Of a stretch of 64,000 nt of DNA, positions 47,633 to 56,893 are shown one piece after another. This DNA comes from Nonomuraea basaltis. GTDB lineage: Bacteria; Actinomycetota; Actinomycetes; Streptosporangiales; Streptosporangiaceae. The DNA lies in contig NZ_VCJS01000044.1 of assembly GCF_005893125.1 (NCBI RefSeq), positions 1 to 64,000 on the forward strand. Reading direction: 5' to 3'. The position numbers and the translations under genes were made by a program. How positions within the stretch are numbered: position 1 is the first letter of the stretch; the number at the start of each line of letters is the position of its first letter. The notes beneath the pieces were generated by a model. It saw nothing but the letters and a program-made list of their open reading frames with translations, was not told the DNA's origin and did no database searches.

Positions 47633-49216
47633 TCAGCGCTCGAGGATGGCCTCCTCGAAGTCGAGCTGGGCCATCACCTCGCGCAGCACCTCGTCGTCGA
47701 GGCGGCGCTCGTCGCGCATGCGCACGAAGACCTGGCGCTCGGCCTGGAGCATGTCGCGGCGCAGCCGCCGGTAGAGCGCGCTCGGGGTCTCCGCGCCACC
47801 CTGTCCGGTGCCGCCGCCCAGGCGCTCCCACGCGCTCAGCGAGCGGCGCCACGACTTCTCCCTGAGCTGGTCGATGACCTGCTTCTGGATCTCGTCGGGT
47901 TCCTTGTCCTGCTCGGCGACCAGCCGCTCCAGCTCGGCCAGGCCGGCCTCCAGCGCCGCCTGCTGGGCCGCCGCCTCGGCCAGACGGTCCTCGTACTGCT
48001 CCTGCCGGCTCGACACGCCCAACCGTCTGATCAGCGCGGGGAACGTGGTGCCGTGGATGAGCAGCGTGCCGATCACGGTCGTGAACGTGAGGAACAGCAG
48101 CATCGCGCGATCGCGCGGGGCGACCTCCGGCGGGATGGCGAACGCCGCCGCCAGCGACACCACCCCGCGCATGCCCGCCCAGCTGAGGATCACCGACTGC
48201 TGCCGGGTCGGCGGCTGCGTGCTCCCCCTGGCGAACACACGGATCAGGGAGCTGGCGGCGAACACCCAGGCGAACCTGCTGACGATCGTCACCGCGAGCA
48301 CCGCGGCGGCGTATCCCGCCACCGCCCATGGGCTGTAGCCGGTGATGCCCTCGATCACGGTCACGAGCTGCAGCCCGATCAGCGCGAACACGATCGTCTC
48401 GAGGAAGAAGTCGGTGACCTTCCACACCGCGTCCGACACCAGCCGCGTGCCGAACCCGCGCAGGTGCATGCGGTGGCCCAGGTAGAGGCCGACGATCACC
48501 ACCGCGATCACCCCGGAGGCGTGCACGGTCTCGGCCGCGGCGAAGGCGGCGAACGGGATCAGCAGCATCAGCGTGTTCTCGACCAGCGAGTCGCGCGTGT
48601 GCTGGAACAGCCAGGCGAGCGCGAACGCCAGCGCCAGCCCGATCGCCACCCCGCCCACCGCGGCGATCAGAAACTGGCCGACGCTGTCGAGCAGGTCCAC
48701 GGTGCCGCCCACGGCCGCCCCGATCGCCACCCGGTACGCCGTCAGCGCCGTGGCGTCGTTGAACAGGCTCTCGCCGATCAGGATCGTCAGCGACCGGCGC
48801 GGCAGGCCCAGCCGCCGGCCGACCGCGACGGCGGCCACGGCGTCGGGTGGCGCGATGATGGCGCCCAGCGCGAACGCCAGCGCGAGCGGCAGGTCGGGCA
48901 GCAGCAGGTGCACGACCAGCCCGACGACGGCCGTGGTGAACAGCACCAGCCCGATCGACAGCAGCGCCACCGCCCGCTTGACGTCGCGCAGGCGCAGGTA
49001 GGAGCTGTCGAGCGCGGCCGAGTAGAGCAGCGGCGGCAGGAACACGAACAGCACCAGGTCCGGATCCAGCGGCACCGCCGGCACCAGGGGCGAGACCAGC
49101 AGCCCGGCCGCCACCAGGAGCAGCGGGGCAGGCCAGCCCTTGCGCCGGGCCACGGCGGCCACCGCGATGGCGCCGCCGGCCACCAGCAGCAGTTGCAGGC
49201 CCAGGGTGGGATTCAC
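47633..49216 (-). CDS. Na+/H+ antiporter, CPA1 family
   Basis: This 527-residue antiporter has 11-12 hydrophobic segments. CPA1 motifs are visible: FVFLPPLLYSAALDSSYLRL, ALGAIIAPPDAVAAVAVGRR, ILIGESLFNDATALTAYRVA (with the ion-site Asp) and LSWAGMRGVVSLAAA. A cytosolic helical tail of about 110 residues (from about 415) is charged and coiled-coil-like. GTG 49216 has AAGGAG upstream. It should export Na+ or similar cations in exchange for protons. Confidence 0.92.
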   Translation of the reverse strand: MNPTLGLQLLLVAGGAIAVAAVARRKGWPAPLLLVAAGLLVSPLVPAVPLDPDLVLFVFLPPLLYSAALDSSYLRLRDVKRAVALLSIGLVLFTTAVVGLVVHLLLPDLPLALAFALGAIIAPPDAVAAVAVGRRLGLPRRSLTILIGESLFNDATALTAYRVAIGAAVGGTVDLLDSVGQFLIAAVGGVAIGLALAFALAWLFQHTRDSLVENTLMLLIPFAAFAAAETVHASGVIAVVIVGLYLGHRMHLRGFGTRLVSDAVWKVTDFFLETIVFALIGLQLVTVIEGITGYSPWAVAGYAAAVLAVTIVSRFAWVFAASSLIRVFARGSTQPPTRQQSVILSWAGMRGVVSLAAAFAIPPEVAPRDRAMLLFLTFTTVIGTLLIHGTTFPALIRRLGVSSRQEQYEDRLAEAAAQQAALEAGLAELERLVAEQDKEPDEIQKQVIDQLREKSWRRSLSAWERLGGGTGQGGAETPSALYRRLRRDMLQAERQVFVRMRDERRLDDEVLREVMAQLDFEEAILER

Positions 49217-49291
49217 CGGCGCTCCTTCTGCCTCGGCCCAATCACCTCGCCGAGAGAGTACCGGTGGGCAGAGGCGGGAGCGAACCGCGCG

Positions 49292-50497
49292 TCACCACTC
49301 CCTGCGGTCGCTCCGCTCGTGATAGTCCGGCTGCTCGGGGCGCAGGCGCTCGCCCGTGGAGAACATGGGGTCCCCGGCGTACGGGGCGGACATGTTCGGG
49401 TCGGGCTGCTGCGGCTGGTACTGCTGCTCCTGTCGGCCGAGCGCCAGCAGCGGGTCCACCGGGTTGGGCTGCGGGGCCCGCTGCTGGTAGGCCCCGTAGT
49501 CGTCCCGGACGGGCTGCTGCGCCTGCTGGGGAGCCGAGCGTCGGCGGCCTGCCCCCGGGATGCCGTGCATGGGCGTGCCCAGGCCGGCGGCCTGGTTTTG
49601 AGTCTGTGGCTGTTGCTGGGGCTGTGGCTGGGGCTGGGAGTGCTGGTAGCCGTCGGGTCGCCGCGTGTACGCGTCGGACGAGTACGGGTCCGATTGGTAC
49701 GGGTCGGAGGGGTACTGGTCGGACCGGTGCTGGGGGGCCGCGTAGGGGTCGGCGGCCTGGGAGGGGAAGCCGAGCGGGTCGGTGCTGGGCGCCGGCCGGC
49801 GCTGGTCGCCGGGCAGTTGGTAGACGGGATCGCTCTCGACGATGTACTGGGGGCCGGTGAAGGGCTCGGGCTGCTGCTGGTAGTGCTGCGGGCCGCTGAG
49901 GGGGTCCCCTGCGTATTGGGGGCCGCTGAGAGGGTCTCCGGTGTACTGGGGACCGCTGAAGGGGTCTCCGGTGTATTGCGGCGCGGTCGGCTCGACGTAT
50001 TGGGGGCCGGTGAAGGCGGCGGGCCGCTCGCCGTAGGCGGGAGTCGCGTCCCTGGGGCCCGTGGTCTCTCCGTACGAGGCGACCAGCTTGTCCTGCGGGG
50101 CCGGCCCCCTGGCCACGAGGACGTCGTTGGGCGACAGTGCGGCCGTGGGCCGATCGTCGAGGGGCTGCTGCGGCTGCTGCTGATGGTGCTGCTGAGGGGC
50201 GGGCTGCGGCCGCTGGTATTGACCGGTGCCCGGAATGACCTCGGTGCCCGGATCGTGCGCGGGCACGGCGGGCTGCTCGCCCGTGGCCTCGGCAAAGCCC
50301 TCGTCGAGGGTGTCGAGCAGCCGGCCGACGTCCTCCATCGGCATGCGGAAGCTCGCTGTGCACATCTCTCCACGCCACAGGCTGAGGACCAGGGTGCCCT
50401 CATGCCACGTGACCCGGAGACACCGCTCCTGACCTCGTGCATCGAAGAAGACTTCGCCGAACGACGGCAACGGGACAACTTCCGACATGGCAGACAT
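49292..50497 (-). CDS. Gln/Pro-rich disordered protein with decapeptide repeats
   Basis: This 401-residue protein has two parts. Residues 1-72 look folded (FGEVFFDARGQERCLRVTWH, LVLSLWRGEMCTASFRMPME, DVGRLLDTLDEGFAEAT). The rest is low-complexity, rich in Gln, Pro, Tyr, Gly, Ser and Asp. At about residues 160-220 the unit GPQYTGDPLS is repeated with small changes, then YPSDPYQSDPYSSDAY follows. No signal or membrane helix is seen, so it is cytosolic and possibly a scaffold or condensate-forming protein (inference). The N-terminal domain is unrecognised. ATG 50497 and 50488 are both possible. Confidence 0.75.
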   Translation of the reverse strand: MSAMSEVVPLPSFGEVFFDARGQERCLRVTWHEGTLVLSLWRGEMCTASFRMPMEDVGRLLDTLDEGFAEATGEQPAVPAHDPGTEVIPGTGQYQRPQPAPQQHHQQQPQQPLDDRPTAALSPNDVLVARGPAPQDKLVASYGETTGPRDATPAYGERPAAFTGPQYVEPTAPQYTGDPFSGPQYTGDPLSGPQYAGDPLSGPQHYQQQPEPFTGPQYIVESDPVYQLPGDQRRPAPSTDPLGFPSQAADPYAAPQHRSDQYPSDPYQSDPYSSDAYTRRPDGYQHSQPQPQPQQQPQTQNQAAGLGTPMHGIPGAGRRRSAPQQAQQPVRDDYGAYQQRAPQPNPVDPLLALGRQEQQYQPQQPDPNMSAPYAGDPMFSTGERLRPEQPDYHERSDRREW

Positions 50498-50738
50498 ACT
50501 GCTTTAACCAGCCTTTATTCGTCCACTCAACCTCGGAAAACCCTACTGAACCGGCCTTCCCATATACACCGTGACCCCCTCTGATCACACACAGGAAGAT
50601 CTGTTTGACCAGTTGGAGTCCCGATCGACCAGTCTGCCACGCGAGTCGCCGAAACGATTCCGGAATGCCGGGATGCGTATGGCCGATCACACCGCGTTCG
50701 GCACGGCGACCCGGTAAATGCGGGTAGCGTTTACTGCC

Positions 50739-52718
50739 GTGCCGGACTCCCATCTTCCGCCAGTCGACGAACTGCTCAGCATCGCGGTCAACGCTCTCGG
50801 AGGGAGCGAACGGCAGGGCCAGGTCACGATGGTCCGTGCCGTGCAGCAGGCCATCGACGGCGAGGAGCACCTGGCGGTCCAGGCCGGCACGGGCACCGGC
50901 AAGTCGCTGGCGTACCTCGTGCCGTCGATCCGCCACGCGATGGACAGCGAATCGCCCGTCGTGATCTCCACGGCCACCATCGCGCTGCAGCGCCAGCTCG
51001 TCGACCGCGACCTGCCCAGGCTGTCCGAGGCGCTGGCCAAGGAGCTGCCGCACGAGCCGACGTTCGCGATCCTGAAGGGCCGCCGCAACTACCTGTGCCG
51101 CTACAAGGCCACGGCGGGCTGGCCCGAGGACGATGAGCAGGACCAGCTGTTCGACCCGCGCGAGGTGAGCGCGACCGGCCGCATGGTGCAGCGCATCCAG
51201 GAGTGGGCCGAGGAGACCGAGACCGGCGACCGCGACGAGCTGGTGCCGGGGGTGAGCGAGCAGGCCTGGCGGCAGTTCTCGGTGAGCGCACAGGAGTGCC
51301 TGGGGGCCAACCGCTGCCCGAGCGGCGCCGAGTGCTTCGCCGAGCTGGCCAGGGCGCGGGCGGGCGAGGTCGACGTGGTGGTGACCAACCACGCGCTGCT
51401 GGCCATCGACGCCATGGGCGATCTGCCGGTGCTGCCCGAGCACGAGGTCGTGGTCGTGGACGAGGCGCACGAGCTGGTCGACCGGGTGACGTCGGTGGTG
51501 ACCAGCGAGCTGTCGGAGGTGTCGGTCGGGCTGGCGGTCCGCAGGGTCGGCCGGCTGATCGAGCAGCCGATCGCCGACCAGTTGCTGGAGGCGGGCGAGG
51601 ACCTCAAGGCGCTGCTGGCCGCCGCGCCTCCGGGCCGCATCGACGAGATGCCGCAGGTGCTCGGCCTGACGCTGCAGCTGATCCGCGACACGGCCTGGCG
51701 GTGCATCTCAGCGCTGGGGCCGCGCAACGCAGACAAGGACGACCCGGACAAGGCGGGGCAGCGCAAGGCGGCGTTCACGGCGCTGGACGAGGTGCACGAC
51801 ACGGCGGTGCGCATGCTGGAGGCGTACGGGCACGACTCGGAGGCCGACCGGGCCGAGGTGGTCTGGCTCGACGCGGGCACCGACCGGCGCCCGCCCCTGC
51901 TGCGGGTGGCGCCGCTGAGCGTCAGCGGCATGCTGCGCGACAAGCTGTTCGGGGACCGTACGGTGGTCCTCACCTCCGCCACCCTGGCGCTGGGCGGCAC
52001 GTTCGACGCGCTGGCCGCGCAGTGGGGGCTCGGCGACGGCAAGGGCTGGCAGGGCATCGACGTGGGCTCGCCGTTCGACCACCCGAAGGCCGGGATCCTG
52101 TACGTCGCCAAGCACCTGCCGCAGCCGGGGCGCGACGGGCTGCCGCAGCAATACCTCGACGAGATCGCCGAGCTGATCGAGGCGGCGGGCGGGCGCACGC
52201 TGGGGCTGTTCTCGTCGATGCGCGCGGCCAAGGCGGCCACGGAGGCGCTGCGGGAACGGCTGGACGTGCCGCTGCTGTGCCAGGGGGACGACTCGACGAT
52301 GCTGCTGGTCAAGCAGTTCGCCGAGGACGAGCCGACCTGCCTGTTCGGCACGCTGTCGCTGTGGCAGGGCGTGGACGTGCCGGGGCCGTCGCTGCGGCTG
52401 GTCATCATCGACCGGGTGCCGTTCCCGCGCCCCGACGACCCTCTCACCTCGGCCAGGCAGCGCCACGTGGCAGCGAAGGGCGGCAACGGCTTCATGGCAG
52501 TAGCGGCCAACCACGCCGCCCTGCTGCTGGCCCAGGGAGCGGGCCGCCTGCTGCGCGCCCAGGACGACAAGGGCGTCATCGCCGTCCTCGACCCCCGCCT
52601 GGCCACGGCCCGCTACAGCGGCTTCCTCCTGGGCTCACTCCCACCGTTCTGGCGCACCACTGACCCGGCCATCCCACGCGCGGCGCTGAAACGCCTGGCA
52701 GCGGAGTCGACCGGCTGA
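50739..52718 (+). CDS. dinG: ATP-dependent DNA helicase, DinG/XPD type
   Basis: This superfamily 2 helicase of about 659 residues has Walker A AGTGTGKSLAYLVPS, DEAH box VVVVDEAHELVD, motif VVLTSATLALGG and late motifs LFGTLSLWQGVDVPG and AQGAGRLLRAQDDKG. Four Cys residues suited to a 4Fe-4S cluster lie in NYLCRYKA and ECLGANRCPSGAECF, as in XPD and DinG. It likely unwinds DNA with 5' single strands or D/R-loops in repair. GTG 50739 matches the usual N-terminus and a TAGCGT hexamer lies just upstream, suggesting a leaderless message; an in-frame ATG at 50718 is the alternative. Confidence 0.88.
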   Translation: MPDSHLPPVDELLSIAVNALGGSERQGQVTMVRAVQQAIDGEEHLAVQAGTGTGKSLAYLVPSIRHAMDSESPVVISTATIALQRQLVDRDLPRLSEALAKELPHEPTFAILKGRRNYLCRYKATAGWPEDDEQDQLFDPREVSATGRMVQRIQEWAEETETGDRDELVPGVSEQAWRQFSVSAQECLGANRCPSGAECFAELARARAGEVDVVVTNHALLAIDAMGDLPVLPEHEVVVVDEAHELVDRVTSVVTSELSEVSVGLAVRRVGRLIEQPIADQLLEAGEDLKALLAAAPPGRIDEMPQVLGLTLQLIRDTAWRCISALGPRNADKDDPDKAGQRKAAFTALDEVHDTAVRMLEAYGHDSEADRAEVVWLDAGTDRRPPLLRVAPLSVSGMLRDKLFGDRTVVLTSATLALGGTFDALAAQWGLGDGKGWQGIDVGSPFDHPKAGILYVAKHLPQPGRDGLPQQYLDEIAELIEAAGGRTLGLFSSMRAAKAATEALRERLDVPLLCQGDDSTMLLVKQFAEDEPTCLFGTLSLWQGVDVPGPSLRLVIIDRVPFPRPDDPLTSARQRHVAAKGGNGFMAVAANHAALLLAQGAGRLLRAQDDKGVIAVLDPRLATARYSGFLLGSLPPFWRTTDPAIPRAALKRLAAESTG

Positions 52719-52789
52719 CGCGTGTTCTGAGCGCCGGGTGCGGCAGGAGGGCGGGTGGCCGGCCACGGCACCGCCGTAATATATGGGCT

Positions 52790-53548
52790 TTAAGGCACCC
52801 AGGGGGACAGCTCAGGACGCTTCGGAGAGACGCCGTCGCCGGAAGAGGTGCCGCGGAGGCGGCGGGCGACCCAGGGAACCAGGTGCTCGCGGATCCACTG
52901 GGCGTCCTCGCGCCGCCGCGCGCGGGGATCCACCGAACGCGCCGGCCAGTCCTTGCGCCAGTCCTCGAACGGCACCCCCAGCACGTCCAGCACCCGCGCC
53001 GCCACCAGCCGGTGGCCGTCCTCGTTCATGTGCAGCCGGTCCGCGCTCCACGCCCGCCAGTCGCGCAGCCCCTGCATCGACCACTGGTCGACGAGCCGGC
53101 ACCCGTACAGGTCGGCGATGGACCGCACATGCAGGTAGAAGATGGCGAAGCGGCCGCGCAGGCGCCGCATCAGGGGCGTGTCGCGCGGGTCCACCCCGGT
53201 GAACAGCAGCACGTCCGCGCCGCCCGCCCGCAGCTCGCGTACGGCGCGCGCGGCCTTCTTGGCCATCACATCGGGATCGCTGCCCGGCCTGAGCAGGTCG
53301 TTGCCCCCGGCGCAGAAGCTGACCAGATCGGGCGCCATCGCGACGGCCTGCGGCACCTGCTCGGCGATGATCTGGTCGAGCAGCCTGCCGCGGACCGCCA
53401 GGTTGGCGTAGCGGAAGGACGGGTCGTCGGCGGCCAGCCGCTCGGCCACCCGGTCGGCCCAGCCGCGGTAGTGCCCGTCGGGACCGGCGTCGTTCAGTCC
53501 TTCGGTGAAGCTGTCGCCCAGGGCGACGAAGGACCTGTAGTGCCTCAT
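52790..53548 (-). CDS. SGNH/GDSL-type hydrolase
   Basis: This 252-residue esterase-like protein has block I FVALGDSFTEGLND (nucleophile Ser), block II Gly in YANLAVRGRLLDQI, block III VSFCAGGNDLL and block V SADRLHMNEDGHRLVAARVL with the catalytic Asp/His. No signal peptide is seen, so it is cytosolic. ATG 53548 overlaps the aroQ stop as ATGA, so it is the last gene of the shikimate operon although its link to that pathway is unclear. The C-terminus is Arg-rich. Confidence 0.9.
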   Translation of the reverse strand: MRHYRSFVALGDSFTEGLNDAGPDGHYRGWADRVAERLAADDPSFRYANLAVRGRLLDQIIAEQVPQAVAMAPDLVSFCAGGNDLLRPGSDPDVMAKKAARAVRELRAGGADVLLFTGVDPRDTPLMRRLRGRFAIFYLHVRSIADLYGCRLVDQWSMQGLRDWRAWSADRLHMNEDGHRLVAARVLDVLGVPFEDWRKDWPARSVDPRARRREDAQWIREHLVPWVARRLRGTSSGDGVSPKRPELSPWVP

Positions 53549-53979
53549 GAGGTGGTGTTCATCTCCGCTAGCGCGTGCAGCGCAAGAACGTATGACTGTA
53601 GTCCGAACCCCGCGATGGTGCCCGTCGCCACCCCGGCGACGACGGAGGTGTGCCGAAACTCTTCCCTGGTGGCCGGGTTGGTGATGTGCACCTCGACGAG
53701 CGGGGCCTTGCGCTGGGCGATCGCGTCGCGCAAGGCGTAGGAGTAGTGGGTGAAGGCGGCCGGGTTGAGCACGACCGGGATGCGGCCGTCGGCGGCCTCG
53801 TGCAGCCAGGCGATCATCTCGGCCTCGTCGTCGGTCTGGCGCACCTCGACCTGCTCGCCGAGCTTGCGGCCCGTGTCGCGGCACAGCTCGGCGAGGTCCT
53901 CGAACGTCTCCGCGCCGTACACGTCCGGCTCGCGGGTGCCGAGGCGGCGCAGGTTGGGCCCGTTGAGCACGAGGATCAT
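53545..53979 (-). CDS. aroQ: 3-dehydroquinate dehydratase, type II
   Basis: This 144-residue enzyme catalyses the third shikimate step. It has NGPNLRRLGTREPDVYG with the catalytic Tyr and flap Arg, VVLNPAAFTHYSYALRDAI in the substrate site, and VEVHITNPATREEFRHTSVV with the catalytic His. The length is normal for the dodecameric type II form. ATG 53979 overlaps the aroB stop as ATGA. Confidence 0.94.
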   Translation of the reverse strand: MILVLNGPNLRRLGTREPDVYGAETFEDLAELCRDTGRKLGEQVEVRQTDDEAEMIAWLHEAADGRIPVVLNPAAFTHYSYALRDAIAQRKAPLVEVHITNPATREEFRHTSVVAGVATGTIAGFGLQSYVLALHALAEMNTTS

Positions 53980-55049
53980 CCGGAGATCTCCTTGTAGGCG
54001 GCTGCGAGCAGCTCTTCCGCGGGGTCTTCGAGGCGGCCCGGCTTGGCCAGGTCGTCGAGGACGACGAACCGCTGCTTGGCGCCGCGGTTCTTCTTGTCCA
54101 GCCGCATGTGGTCGCGCAGCTGCGGCCAGGCGTCGGCGTGGTAGGAGATGGGCAGGCCGACGCTGGTGAGGATCGATCGGGTGCGTTCGACGAGGTTGGC
54201 GCGGCCTGAGAGCCTGGACAGCTCGGCGGCGTAGACCATGCCGATGGCGACGGCCTCGCCGTGGCGGATGCCGTAGTGCTCGTTGCGCTCGATGGCGTGG
54301 GCCAGCGTGTGGCCGTAGTTGAGGATCTCGCGCAGCCCCGCCTCGCGCAGGTCGGCGCCCACGACATCGGCCTTGACCTGGATCTTGCGCTCGATCAGCT
54401 CGCGGGTGTGCGGGCCGTCGGGGCGGGTGGCGGCCTCGGGGTCCTCTTCGATGAGCATGAGGATGTTCGGGTCGGCGATGAAGCCGCCCTTGATCACCTC
54501 GGCCAGGCCCGCCACGTAGTCGGCCTTCGGCATGCTGTCCAGCGTGGACAGCTCGCACAGCACGCCCGCGGGCGGCAGGAACGTGCCGACGAGATTCTTG
54601 CCCTCGGGCGTGTCGATGCCGTTCTTGCCGCCGACCGCCGCGTCGACCATGGCCAGCAGCGTCGTGGGCACGAGCACCACCTGGATGCCGCGCAGCCACG
54701 TGCCGGCCACGAACCCGGCCAGGTCGGTCGTCGCTCCCCCGCCCACACCGACTACGGCGTCGGAGCGGGTCACGCCGTAGCGGCCGAGCGCGGACCACAG
54801 CTGGGCGGCCACCTCGACGGTCTTGGCCTGCTCGCCGTCCGGCACGGGCAGCTCGACCACCTCGTAGCCGCTCTCGGACAGCGCCGCGCAGACCGGGCGG
54901 GAGATCTCCGGCAGGCTCGCCGGGTGGATCACGGCGACCGTGCGCACGCCGGGCTTGAGCAGCGTCGTCAGCTCGGCCAGCACGCCGGTGCCGACGACCA
55001 CGTCGTAGGGGCTGTCACCGCGTACGGTGATCCTCGTCGCGGCGCTCAT
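53976..55049 (-). CDS. aroB: 3-dehydroquinate synthase
   Basis: This 357-residue NAD- and zinc-dependent enzyme forms 3-dehydroquinate from DAHP. Visible motifs are LPVPDGEQAKTVE, GVGGGATTDLAGFVAGTWLR, VGGKNGIDTPEGKNLVGTF, AEVIKGG (zinc Glu), ILNYGHTLAHAIE and IRHGEAVAIGM (zinc His). It lies 31 bases after aroK and overlaps aroQ. Confidence 0.95.
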   Translation of the reverse strand: MSAATRITVRGDSPYDVVVGTGVLAELTTLLKPGVRTVAVIHPASLPEISRPVCAALSESGYEVVELPVPDGEQAKTVEVAAQLWSALGRYGVTRSDAVVGVGGGATTDLAGFVAGTWLRGIQVVLVPTTLLAMVDAAVGGKNGIDTPEGKNLVGTFLPPAGVLCELSTLDSMPKADYVAGLAEVIKGGFIADPNILMLIEEDPEAATRPDGPHTRELIERKIQVKADVVGADLREAGLREILNYGHTLAHAIERNEHYGIRHGEAVAIGMVYAAELSRLSGRANLVERTRSILTSVGLPISYHADAWPQLRDHMRLDKKNRGAKQRFVVLDDLAKPGRLEDPAEELLAAAYKEISG

Positions 55050-55080
55050 GTGGGCAGTCCTCTCACCGTTGTCGCCGTCA

Positions 55081-55581
55081 TCACGCGGGCAGCCCCCTCA
55101 CGATCTCGTCGGCGAGCTCCTCGGGCGCGCGCTTGTCCGTCACCACGGTCATCACGGCCAGCCGCTCGTAGACGGGCCGCCGCTCGTCCATGAGCTTCTT
55201 CAGCTGGCTGCGCGGGCTGAGCACGAGCAGCGGCCGGGCCGAGGCGAGCCCGACCCGCTGGATCGCGTCGGACAGCCCCACCTGCAGGTAGACGACGTGG
55301 TGGCCGTCGAGCAGGGCCTGGGTCTCCTCGTTGAGCACGGCGCCGCCGCCGAGGGACAGGATGCCGTCGTGCTCGGCCAGCGCCCGGCGCACGGCCTCGT
55401 GCTCCAGCTCGCGGAAACGGGCCTCGCCGTCCTCGACGAAGATCTCGGCGACGGGCTTGCCCGCCACGGCCTCCACGTCGGCGTCGGTGTCGCGGAACCC
55501 GACGCCGAGCCGCTCGGCGAGCAGCCGCCCGAGCGTGGTCTTGCCGGACCCGGGAGGGCCGATCAGCACGGCAGTAGTCAT
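55081..55581 (-). CDS. aroK: Shikimate kinase
   Basis: This 166-residue kinase phosphorylates shikimate. Walker A is GPPGSGKTTLG, the shikimate-binding Asp lies in GFRDTDADVE, and ILSLGGGAVLN is the Walker B-like motif. LASARPLLVL and the lid Arg region follow. ATG 55581 is chosen because MTTAVLIGPPGSG is the family start; upstream residues come from the repeat-bearing spacer. Confidence 0.94.
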   Translation of the reverse strand: MTTAVLIGPPGSGKTTLGRLLAERLGVGFRDTDADVEAVAGKPVAEIFVEDGEARFRELEHEAVRRALAEHDGILSLGGGAVLNEETQALLDGHHVVYLQVGLSDAIQRVGLASARPLLVLSPRSQLKKLMDERRPVYERLAVMTVVTDKRAPEELADEIVRGLPA

Positions 55582-55602
55582 TGGTCGCTCACCACTCCTC
55601 AT

Positions 55603-55668
55603 TCGCTCCGCGGAGTCCCTCCTGCGTCGGGCCTCCACTCAGCTCACTGCGTCGGGCTCGCTCCGCGG
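55603..55668. repeat. Nested direct repeats in the aroC-aroK spacer
   Basis: TCGCTCCGCGG occurs at 55603-55613 and 55658-55668; CTGCGTCGGGC occurs at 55622-55632 and 55647-55657. The second copies are adjacent. CCGCGG within the first unit also allows hairpins. The spacer is 87 bases; in most neighbouring junctions of this operon genes overlap. Confidence 0.6.
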
Positions 55669-56850
55669 TCATTTGATCACCATTGAAGAGAGGTAGCCGG
55701 ACAGGTTGCGGGCGACTTCCTCGACGGAGTCGCCGCCGAACTTCTCGAGCGCCGCGTCGGCCAGCACCAGCGCGACCATGGCCTCGGCCACGATGCCGGC
55801 CGCCGGGACGGCGCACACGTCGGAGCGCTCGTGGTGGGCCTTGGCCGCCTCGCCGGTCTTGACGTCGATCGTGGCCAGCGCCCTGGGCACTGTGGAGATC
55901 GGCTTCATGGCTGCGCTGACGCGCAGGATCTCGCCATTGGTCATGCCGCCCTCGACGCCGCCGGCGCGGTTGGTGATGCGCCGGACGCCGTCCTGGGTGG
56001 TGTATTCGATCTCGTCGTGGGCGCGGGAGCCGGGCCTGCGCGCGGTCTCGAAGCCGTCGCCGACCGCCACGCCCTTGATCGCCTGGATGCCCATGAGCGC
56101 CGCGGCGAGCTTGGAGTCGAGCCTGCGGTCCCAGTGCGTGTAACTGCCCAGGCCCGGCGGCAGGCCGTAGGCGAGGACCTCGACGACGCCGCCGAGCGTG
56201 TCACCGTCCTTGTGCGCCTTGTCGATCACGGCGACCATGGCGGCGCTGCCCTCGGAGTCGGAGCACCTGACCGGGTCCTCGTCGATCCTGGCCAGGTCGC
56301 CGGGACCGGGCAGGGCCTCGGCCGGGGTCCGGGCGCCGCCGATCTCGGTGACGTGGCTGATGATGTCGACGCCGAGCGCCTGCTTGAGGAAGCGCCTGGC
56401 GACCTCGCCGAGCGCCACGCGGGCCGCGGTCTCGCGGGCGCTGGCCCGGTCGAGCACCTGCCGGGCGTCGTCGAACCCGTATTTCTGCATGCCCGCCAGG
56501 TCTGCGTGGCCCGGGCGCGGCCGGGACCTGGGCGCGTTGCGCGCCAGGCCCTCCAGCTCGGCCGGGTCGACCGGGTCGGCCGCCATGACCTTCTCCCACT
56601 TGGGCCACTCGGTGTTGCCGACGCGGATCGCGACCGGGCTGCCCATCGTCCGCCCGTGGCGTACGCCGCCGACGATCGTGACCTGGTCCTGCTCGAACTT
56701 CATCCGGGCGCCGCGGCCGTAGCCGAGACGGCGGCGGCGCAGGGCCTCGTCGATCGCGGCCGTGCTCACCTCCACCCCGGCCGGGAGGCCTTCCAGGATG
56801 GCGACGAGTTCGGGCCCGTGGGACTCTCCGGCGGTCAACCAGCGCAACAT
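55669..56850 (-). CDS. aroC: Chorismate synthase
   Basis: This 393-residue FMN-dependent enzyme converts EPSP to chorismate. Signatures are TAGESHGPELVAILEGLPAG, RRRLGYGRGARMKFEQD, RPGHADLAGMQKYGF and SARETAARVALGEVARRFL. ATG 56850 starts the conserved MLRWLTAGESHG. It is the first aromatic gene after a prepilin peptidase gene, the order usual in actinobacteria. Confidence 0.95.
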   Translation of the reverse strand: MLRWLTAGESHGPELVAILEGLPAGVEVSTAAIDEALRRRRLGYGRGARMKFEQDQVTIVGGVRHGRTMGSPVAIRVGNTEWPKWEKVMAADPVDPAELEGLARNAPRSRPRPGHADLAGMQKYGFDDARQVLDRASARETAARVALGEVARRFLKQALGVDIISHVTEIGGARTPAEALPGPGDLARIDEDPVRCSDSEGSAAMVAVIDKAHKDGDTLGGVVEVLAYGLPPGLGSYTHWDRRLDSKLAAALMGIQAIKGVAVGDGFETARRPGSRAHDEIEYTTQDGVRRITNRAGGVEGGMTNGEILRVSAAMKPISTVPRALATIDVKTGEAAKAHHERSDVCAVPAAGIVAEAMVALVLADAALEKFGGDSVEEVARNLSGYLSSMVIK

Positions 56851-56893
56851 GCGTACAAGTCTTCCATGTGCGGCCGAGTGAGATGTCCAGCGT

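Noticed and set aside
52755..52766. GTGGCCGGCCAC palindrome between dinG and the SGNH hydrolase gene as a terminator.
   Set aside because: It has no loop and no T tract, and such GC palindromes are frequent by chance here.
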